From NCBI GenBank assembly GCA_028291265.1, contig JAQGIK010000056.1:62001-126000 (forward strand): a stretch of DNA of 64,000 nt, read 5' to 3'. This DNA is from Caulobacter sp. GTDB taxonomy: Bacteria; Pseudomonadota; Alphaproteobacteria; Caulobacterales; Caulobacteraceae. Shown here one piece after another: positions 59,215-64,000 of the stretch (positions within the stretch are counted from its first letter, which is position 1; each line of letters begins with the position of its first letter). Below the pieces are notes generated by a model. The model had not been told where the DNA came from. It made no database searches and saw only the letters and a list, made by a program, of their open reading frames with translations. Made by a program: the position numbers and the translations under genes.

Positions 59215-59991
59215 CTACTTGCCGCGCTTGGCCTTGGCGATGGCGGCTTTCAGCACCTCGGCCTGGGCGCCGCTGACGAAGTCGCCCTCGACGAAGAAGG
59301 CCGGGGTGCCGTTGATGCCCATGTCCTTGGCCAGCGCGCGCACGTCGAGCAGGTATTGCTGCTGTTCCGGGGTCTGTTCCAGCGCCCGCACGGAGGCCGG
59401 GGCGATGCCGTTGCGGGTCAGCAGGTCATCGACCTGCGCGTCGGTCAGCGGCCGTTGGGCGATCATCTCGAAGTGGCTGTCGGCGAACAGGCCCTTGCCG
59501 TTCAGGGCCCGGGCGGCGGCGGCTGCGTATTCCGAAGTCGGCCCGAAGTTGCCCAGCGTGTAGTCCTTGAACACGAACCGAACGTCGGGATTGTCGCGCG
59601 CCAGCTGGGCGATGTCGGGGGCGATGACCTTGCAGTAGGTGCAGTTGTAGTCGAACAGCTCGACCACGGTGACCTTGCCCTTGGGGTTGATCACGAAGTC
59701 CCGCTTGTCGTGCTGCAGCTGCACCTTGTGGCTGGCGAACTGCTTCTCGATGACCGCCTCTTCCTCGGCCATGGCCTTCAGTTGCAGGGCCTGCTGCGCC
59801 TCGATGAGGATCTCCGGGTGTTGCAGGATATAGGCCCGCACCTTGTCGCCGAAGTCCTTGTCGACCTTGACGGTCTGGGCCGCGGCGATGGCGTCCGGAT
59901 CGACCTTTGTGCTGTCGGTCTTCTTCTCACAGGCATTCAGGCCGACCGTGGCGGCCAGGGTGATGACAAGCGGGATCGTCGAGCGGCGCAT
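59215..59991 (-). CDS. DsbA-family thiol-disulfide oxidoreductase, lipoprotein
   Basis: Protein of 258 aa with a lipoprotein signal (LAATVGLNAC, lipidated Cys about residue 21). An N-terminal helical segment (RAYILQHPEILIEAQQALQL) resembles the trimerisation stalk of ScsC/DsbA-like proteins in Alphaproteobacteria. The thioredoxin active site is FDYNCTYCKV, and the cis-Pro loop is GINGTPAFFVEGDFVSGAQ. It would oxidise or isomerise disulfides in the periplasm from the membrane. The upstream M48-TPR protease gene starts on the same strand and ends 33 bases before, so they may share an operon. Confidence 0.88.
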   Translation of the reverse strand: MRRSTIPLVITLAATVGLNACEKKTDSTKVDPDAIAAAQTVKVDKDFGDKVRAYILQHPEILIEAQQALQLKAMAEEEAVIEKQFASHKVQLQHDKRDFVINPKGKVTVVELFDYNCTYCKVIAPDIAQLARDNPDVRFVFKDYTLGNFGPTSEYAAAAARALNGKGLFADSHFEMIAQRPLTDAQVDDLLTRNGIAPASVRALEQTPEQQQYLLDVRALAKDMGINGTPAFFVEGDFVSGAQAEVLKAAIAKAKRGK

Positions 59992-60024
59992 GAATGTCTC
60001 TTGGTCGTTTCGAGGCAGGTCCGC

Positions 60025-61434
60025 TTACGGGCGGGCGATGGCGCCTTCCTTGGCGAGGTCCTGCAGGTCCTCGCGGCTGGGGTTGGCGGTCAGGACGATG
60101 TCGGTGGCCCGGCGCCAGCCGACGCTGTTCTTGTCGAGCAGGTCGCGGGCCCGCATGGCGAAGCCGCGCGCCTCGTTCATGCCGCCCAGGCTGTAGTAGT
60201 ATTCGGCCGTCGACAGGCGGGCCAGGCCCTCCTCGCCCTTGGCGTCGTAGGCCTGGGCCAGCAGCCGCCAGGCGTCCGGGATGTCCTCGTGGATCAGCGA
60301 GCGCTTGAGCATCTCGATGCCCTCGTCGCGCTTGGCCGGGTCGTCGAGGTTGATCAGCGTCTGGCCGAGGTTGATGCGCAGCAGCGGCGCGTCGGGCTTG
60401 AATTTCACCGACTGGCGCTGCGGATACTCGGCCTCCTTGGCGCGGGCGAACTCGAACAGCATCTGGCCCTTGAGTTCCCACAGGTAGGCGTTCTCGGGCT
60501 GCTCGGTCAGCAGGGTGTCGACCATGCCGACGGCGCGGTTGACGTCCTTCAGCCGATAGTAGGCGATGGCCCGGGCGTAGCGGGCCGGATAGCTCTTGTC
60601 GGTCTCGGCATACTTGATCAGCGCCACCTGCGGCTGGGTGAAGGCGACGATCTTGGCCTTCATGACCTCGTGGGCCTCGATCTCGGCCGGGGTATCGACG
60701 ACGTTGTAGTGCGGCTGCTGTTCGACCCGCGTGCGCAGCATCTCGATGCGGTCCGAGGACAGCGGGTGGCTGCGGAAATAGGGGAAGCGCCGGGCTTCCT
60801 GGAAGACTTCCTGGTAGCGGAACTTGTCGAAGAACTCGACCAGACCCTTGCTCGACTGGCCGGTCTTCTCGAGGAAGCCGACCGCCGCCTGGTCGGCGCG
60901 GCCTTCCTGCTCACGGCTGTAGCCGAGCATGCCCAGCGTGCCGAAATACCCCGAGTTGCCGATCAGCATGGCCCCGGCGTCGGGCGCCCCGGCCAGCAGG
61001 GCCAGAACCCCTAAGCCCATCGTCAGCAGCATGGGCCGCAGGCCGGCGTTCTGCATGTCGCCGGAGCGCAGCGGGTGGGCGCCGGCCAGGTGTCCGACCT
61101 CGTGGGCCATGACGCCCTTGAGCTGGTTGGGGTTCTCGGTCTCGAGGATCAGGCCGGCGTTGAAGCCCAGCACCTGGCCTTGGGTGGCGAAGGCGTTGAG
61201 GCTCTTGTCGCCGACCAGCAGGATGGTGACATCCTTGGGCGTCAGCCCGGCCGCGGCGATCAGCGGATCGGCCTCGGCGTGGAGGATTTCCTCGATCTCG
61301 GTGTCGCGCAGCAGCGACACGCGGTCTTCCTGGGCGAAGGCCGGCAGGCCGGCGGACAGCACGAGGCTGGCCGCCGCCAGGCCGGCGATGGCCGCCTTCA
61401 GCGGCCGCCAGGAAGAGAATGCGCGGGAGCTCAT
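60025..61434 (-). CDS. Periplasmic M48 metalloprotease with TPR domain (BepA-like)
   Basis: Protein of 469 aa with a signal peptide ending near PAFAQ (residue 35). The zinc motif HEVGH is at 111-115 and the third ligand in YSREQEGRADQAAV. The second half consists of TPR-like helices (KSYPARYARAIAYYRLKDVN, ENAYLWELKGQMLFEF, PDAWRLLAQAYDAKG). This layout is that of BepA/YfgC-type proteases, which control outer-membrane protein assembly, as known in E. coli. It lies between rne and the DsbA-like gene on the same strand. Confidence 0.9.
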   Translation of the reverse strand: MSSRAFSSWRPLKAAIAGLAAASLVLSAGLPAFAQEDRVSLLRDTEIEEILHAEADPLIAAAGLTPKDVTILLVGDKSLNAFATQGQVLGFNAGLILETENPNQLKGVMAHEVGHLAGAHPLRSGDMQNAGLRPMLLTMGLGVLALLAGAPDAGAMLIGNSGYFGTLGMLGYSREQEGRADQAAVGFLEKTGQSSKGLVEFFDKFRYQEVFQEARRFPYFRSHPLSSDRIEMLRTRVEQQPHYNVVDTPAEIEAHEVMKAKIVAFTQPQVALIKYAETDKSYPARYARAIAYYRLKDVNRAVGMVDTLLTEQPENAYLWELKGQMLFEFARAKEAEYPQRQSVKFKPDAPLLRINLGQTLINLDDPAKRDEGIEMLKRSLIHEDIPDAWRLLAQAYDAKGEEGLARLSTAEYYYSLGGMNEARGFAMRARDLLDKNSVGWRRATDIVLTANPSREDLQDLAKEGAIARP

Positions 61435-61490
61435 CGGGTCAGGTTACTCCGTTTGCGCCCCCGCGCATCACCAAGACTAGTGCGGGTTGA

Positions 61491-64000
61491 TCACCGGCGC
61501 CACCAACCCTTCTTGGGTTTTTCCGGCGGGGCGGTGATTTCGTTCGGATCGGGCTCGGCTGGAGCCGCCGGTTCCGGAGCCGCAGCAGGCTCGGGCGCAG
61601 CGACGGCGACCGGTTCCGGCGCAGGCTCGGGAGCCGGGGCAGGGACCTCGGCGACCGGTTCGGCGGCGATCGGTTCCGGGGCGGCTTCCACCGCTTCCGG
61701 CGCCGCTTCGACGACATCCTCGACCGGCTTGGCCTTGGCGCGGCTCTTGCGCGGCTTCTTGGCCGGGGCCTCGGTCGGCAGTTCGACCCAGACCTCGTCG
61801 GTGAACGGCGCCGCGGTCTCCAGGGTGGAGATCGGCGGATCGATCATCGCCTCGACCGGCGCGGCCTGTTCGGCCGGCAGGGCGGCTTCGGCGCCGTCGG
61901 CGACAACCTCGTCACGGGGCTCGCGCGGGCCACGGTCACGGTCTCGGCCACGACGACGGCCACGGCCGCCGCGTTCGCCACGCTCGCGCTCGGGCCGCTC
62001 GCCACGCTCGGGCGTCGGACCTTCGTCGTTTTCGACCAGCGCGGGACGTTCCGGCGCATGGTCCGGATCGCGGACGGCCAGCATGCCGCCGCCCTCGAGG
62101 GTGGCCGGATCGTGCCATTGGAAGGTGTCGTCGCCGAACGGCACGCGCGGGCGGGCCCAGGCGAAGCCGTCCTTGGGACGATCTTCCTCACGGCTGCGGC
62201 GACCGCCGCGACGGCCGCGACGCCGGCGGCGTCCGTCCTTGTCGAACTCGTCGTCGCCGCCGGCATCGGCGTCGACCTCGCCGTCCTCGCGTTCGCCGAC
62301 AGCGGCGTCGGCGTCGGCGGCCACGGCCGGACGTTCATCGCCCTCCTCGTCGCGGCGACCGCCACGGCGGCGGCGCCGACGGCGGCCATCGCGGCTGTCG
62401 TCGTCACGGCGCGGCTCGCGCTCGGCGCCCTCGCGGCGGGCGGGACGGTCTTCGGAGACCTCGTCGTCGTCGCCCTCGATGATTTCTTCGTCGTCTTCCT
62501 CGTCGTCGGGCGGCACGAAGTCGTCGTCGTCATCGACCAGCGCCTGGCTCGGCAGCGCCAGCACCGAGGTGTCCAGGGCGTGCAGGCTGTGCTCGCCCAG
62601 GGCCGTGCGCTCCAGCTCATGCTCGGCATGGGCCAGGGCGTCGTCGACCTGGAGGGTGACGTACAGGTGGTGGACCTGATGGATGCGGGCCAGGTGGGCG
62701 CGCTTCTCGTTGAGGATGTAGAGCGCCACGGCGGCCGGGACCTTGAGGGTCAGCTCGCCGCCGCCGCGCAGGGCTTCCATCTCCACGGCGCGCAGGGCCG
62801 ACAGGGCGCTCGACTCGACCGAGCGAACCCGGCCGACGCCTTCACAATGCGGGCAGACGTGGGTGGTGCCTTCCAGCACGCCGGTGCGACGCCGCTGGCG
62901 GCTGATTTCCATCAGGCCGAAGGAGGAGATGCGGCCCATCTGAACGCGGGCCCGGTCGTCCTTGAGATTGTCCTTGAGGACCTTCTCGACGGCGCGGTTG
63001 TTCTTCGACTCCTCCATGTCGATGAAGTCGATGACGATCAGCCCGGCCAGGTCGCGCAGACGCAGCTGGCGGCAGGCCTCCTCGGCCGCCTCCATGTTGG
63101 TCTTCAGCGCGGTCGCCTCGATGTTGCGCTCGCGCGTCGCCTTGCCGGAGTTGACGTCGACGGCGACCAGCGCCTCGGTCTGGTTGATCACCAGGTAGCC
63201 GCCCGAACGCAGCGGCACGACCGGGCTGTAGATCTGCGACAGTTGGGTCTCGATCCGGTGCGCCACGAACAGCGGCGTCGGCTCGCGGTAGGCCATGACC
63301 TTGGCGGCCTGGCTGGGCATGATCATCCGCATGAAGTCGCGGGCTTCCTTGTACCCGGCCTCGCCCTCGACCTGGACGCTGTCGATGTCCTTGTCGAACA
63401 GGTCGCGGATCGCCCGCTTCACCAGGTCCTCTTCCTCATAGATGAGGGCGGGGGCCACGGAGTTGAGCGTCGTGTCGCGGATGTTTTCCCACAGCCGCAT
63501 CAGGTACTCGTAGTCGCGCTTGATCTCGGCCTTGGTGCGCTTGGCGCCGGCCGTGCGGACGATGAGGCCCAGGCCCTTGGGAACGCCCAGGCCCTGGACG
63601 ACGGTCTTCAGGCGCTTGCGGTCGGTGACCGAGACGATCTTGCGCGAAATGCCGCCGCCCCGGTCGGTGTTGGGCATCAGCACGCCGTAACGGCCGGCCA
63701 GCGACAGGTAGGTGGTCAGGGCCGCGCCCTTGTTGCCGCGCTCTTCCTTGACGACCTGGACCAGCATGATCTGCCGGCGACGGATGACGTCCTGGATCTT
63801 GTACTTGCGCATGAGGCGGCGACGGCGGCGCTCGACCTCTTCTTCCATGTCGTCGTCATCGTCGTCCGAGGCGGACGACTTGCCCGAGCGTTCGGCGTGA
63901 TCGTGATCCTCGCCGTTGTGGTCTTCGCCATGCGACTCGTCGTGGCCGTTGTCGTCCGAAGCCTCGGCCTGCTCGCCGTCCTCCGACGCTTCGATCGACG
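61491..64000 (-). CDS. rne: Ribonuclease E (5' part outside window)
   Basis: The frame stays open to the right edge, so the N-terminus is missing. From the edge it reads a strongly acidic, His-rich stretch (about 50 residues up to SSASDDDDDMEEEVERR), an insertion in the S1 domain region, then KYKIQDVIRRRQIMLVQVVKEERGNKGAALT, the catalytic core (LVAVDVNSGKATRERNIEATA, GLIVIDFIDMEESKNNRAVE), and the zinc-link CPHCEGVGR. The C-terminal half is long, disordered, Arg/Asp-rich then Ala/Pro/Glu-rich. It ends EKPKKGWWRR, the GWW motif that binds PNPase in Caulobacter. It seeds the RNA degradosome. Confidence 0.96.
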   Translation of the reverse strand, partial: SIEASEDGEQAEASDDNGHDESHGEDHNGEDHDHAERSGKSSASDDDDDDMEEEVERRRRRLMRKYKIQDVIRRRQIMLVQVVKEERGNKGAALTTYLSLAGRYGVLMPNTDRGGGISRKIVSVTDRKRLKTVVQGLGVPKGLGLIVRTAGAKRTKAEIKRDYEYLMRLWENIRDTTLNSVAPALIYEEEDLVKRAIRDLFDKDIDSVQVEGEAGYKEARDFMRMIMPSQAAKVMAYREPTPLFVAHRIETQLSQIYSPVVPLRSGGYLVINQTEALVAVDVNSGKATRERNIEATALKTNMEAAEEACRQLRLRDLAGLIVIDFIDMEESKNNRAVEKVLKDNLKDDRARVQMGRISSFGLMEISRQRRRTGVLEGTTHVCPHCEGVGRVRSVESSALSALRAVEMEALRGGGELTLKVPAAVALYILNEKRAHLARIHQVHHLYVTLQVDDALAHAEHELERTALGEHSLHALDTSVLALPSQALVDDDDDFVPPDDEEDDEEIIEGDDDEVSEDRPARREGAEREPRRDDDSRDGRRRRRRRGGRRDEEGDERPAVAADADAAVGEREDGEVDADAGGDDEFDKDGRRRRRGRRGGRRSREEDRPKDGFAWARPRVPFGDDTFQWHDPATLEGGGMLAVRDPDHAPERPALVENDEGPTPERGERPERERGERGGRGRRRGRDRDRGPREPRDEVVADGAEAALPAEQAAPVEAMIDPPISTLETAAPFTDEVWVELPTEAPAKKPRKSRAKAKPVEDVVEAAPEAVEAAPEPIAAEPVAEVPAPAPEPAPEPVAVAAPEPAAAPEPAAPAEPDPNEITAPPEKPKKGWWRR

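Overview
The window is high-GC bacterial chromosome and looks like a member of the Caulobacteraceae (Alphaproteobacteria; Caulobacter, Phenylobacterium or a close relative). The main evidence is a divK-pleD pair (121 and 454 aa) nearly identical in layout to the Caulobacter cell-cycle operon, an RNase E with the Caulobacter-type C-terminal GWW tail, a rpoZ-bifunctional Rel pair, and the housekeeping run pdxJ-acpS-lepB-rnc-era followed by recO and parC. No tRNA, rRNA, CRISPR array, transposase, integrase or prophage was recognised. It reads as a core chromosome segment sprinkled with short inverted-repeat elements of at least four families.

Layout. 1-3.5 kb: a tightly overlapped periplasmic-binding/permease/ATPase importer of the cobalamin/iron-chelate class, then a secreted glutaminyl cyclase. 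3.5-9.7 kb: lytic transglycosylase divergent from dapA-smpB, UdgB-type uracil-DNA glycosylase, NYN-domain protein, folK and a DUF1801 protein. 9.7-16.3 kb: rpoZ, the (p)ppGpp synthetase/hydrolase, an AAA ATPase, an acyl-CoA dehydrogenase, an amidohydrolase and pyrE. 16.4-25.5 kb: VOC protein, pdxJ-acpS, lepB-rnc-era, a secreted NTF2-like protein, AlkD-like glycosylase, recO and parC. 25.5-31.3 kb: an acyltransferase/membrane protein/small winged-helix operon, divergent (across a strong dyad) from a serine beta-lactamase-like protein followed by a PH-like protein, LemA and an M48 protease. 31.3-37.8 kb: bpt, motB, a hydroxyacid dehydrogenase, a large phosphoesterase with duplicated N-terminal domains, a TonB-C-like small protein and a HAD protein. 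37.8-43 kb: divK-pleD, a membrane protein, rpmG and a Nudix pair. 42-54 kb, all on the minus strand: topA, an Lgt-like gene carrying an apparent one-base frameshift, a multi-cluster radical SAM enzyme, two small membrane proteins, two DUF4139 proteins, rnr and a DUF4424 protein. 54-64 kb: ExoD-like protein, esterase, a GH43-like gene remnant, thiG, a TPR protein, a DsbA-like lipoprotein, an M48-TPR protease and the 3' part of rne, which runs off the right edge.

The most interesting locus is 48.5-51.2 kb: a radical SAM protein whose Cys-rich N-terminus and signature match the MJ0619/tetraether-lipid-synthase (Tes)-like family, translationally overlapped with an Lgt-like membrane diacylglyceryl transferase homologue and two small membrane proteins. 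It is a candidate lipid-modification system; its Lgt-like member looks broken in this sequence. Other items to check are the GH43 remnant, the duplicated-domain phosphoesterase without a signal peptide, the divK leader (CtrA-like site, GANTC sites and a terminator-like hairpin), and a repeat element that encodes the C-terminus of FolK.
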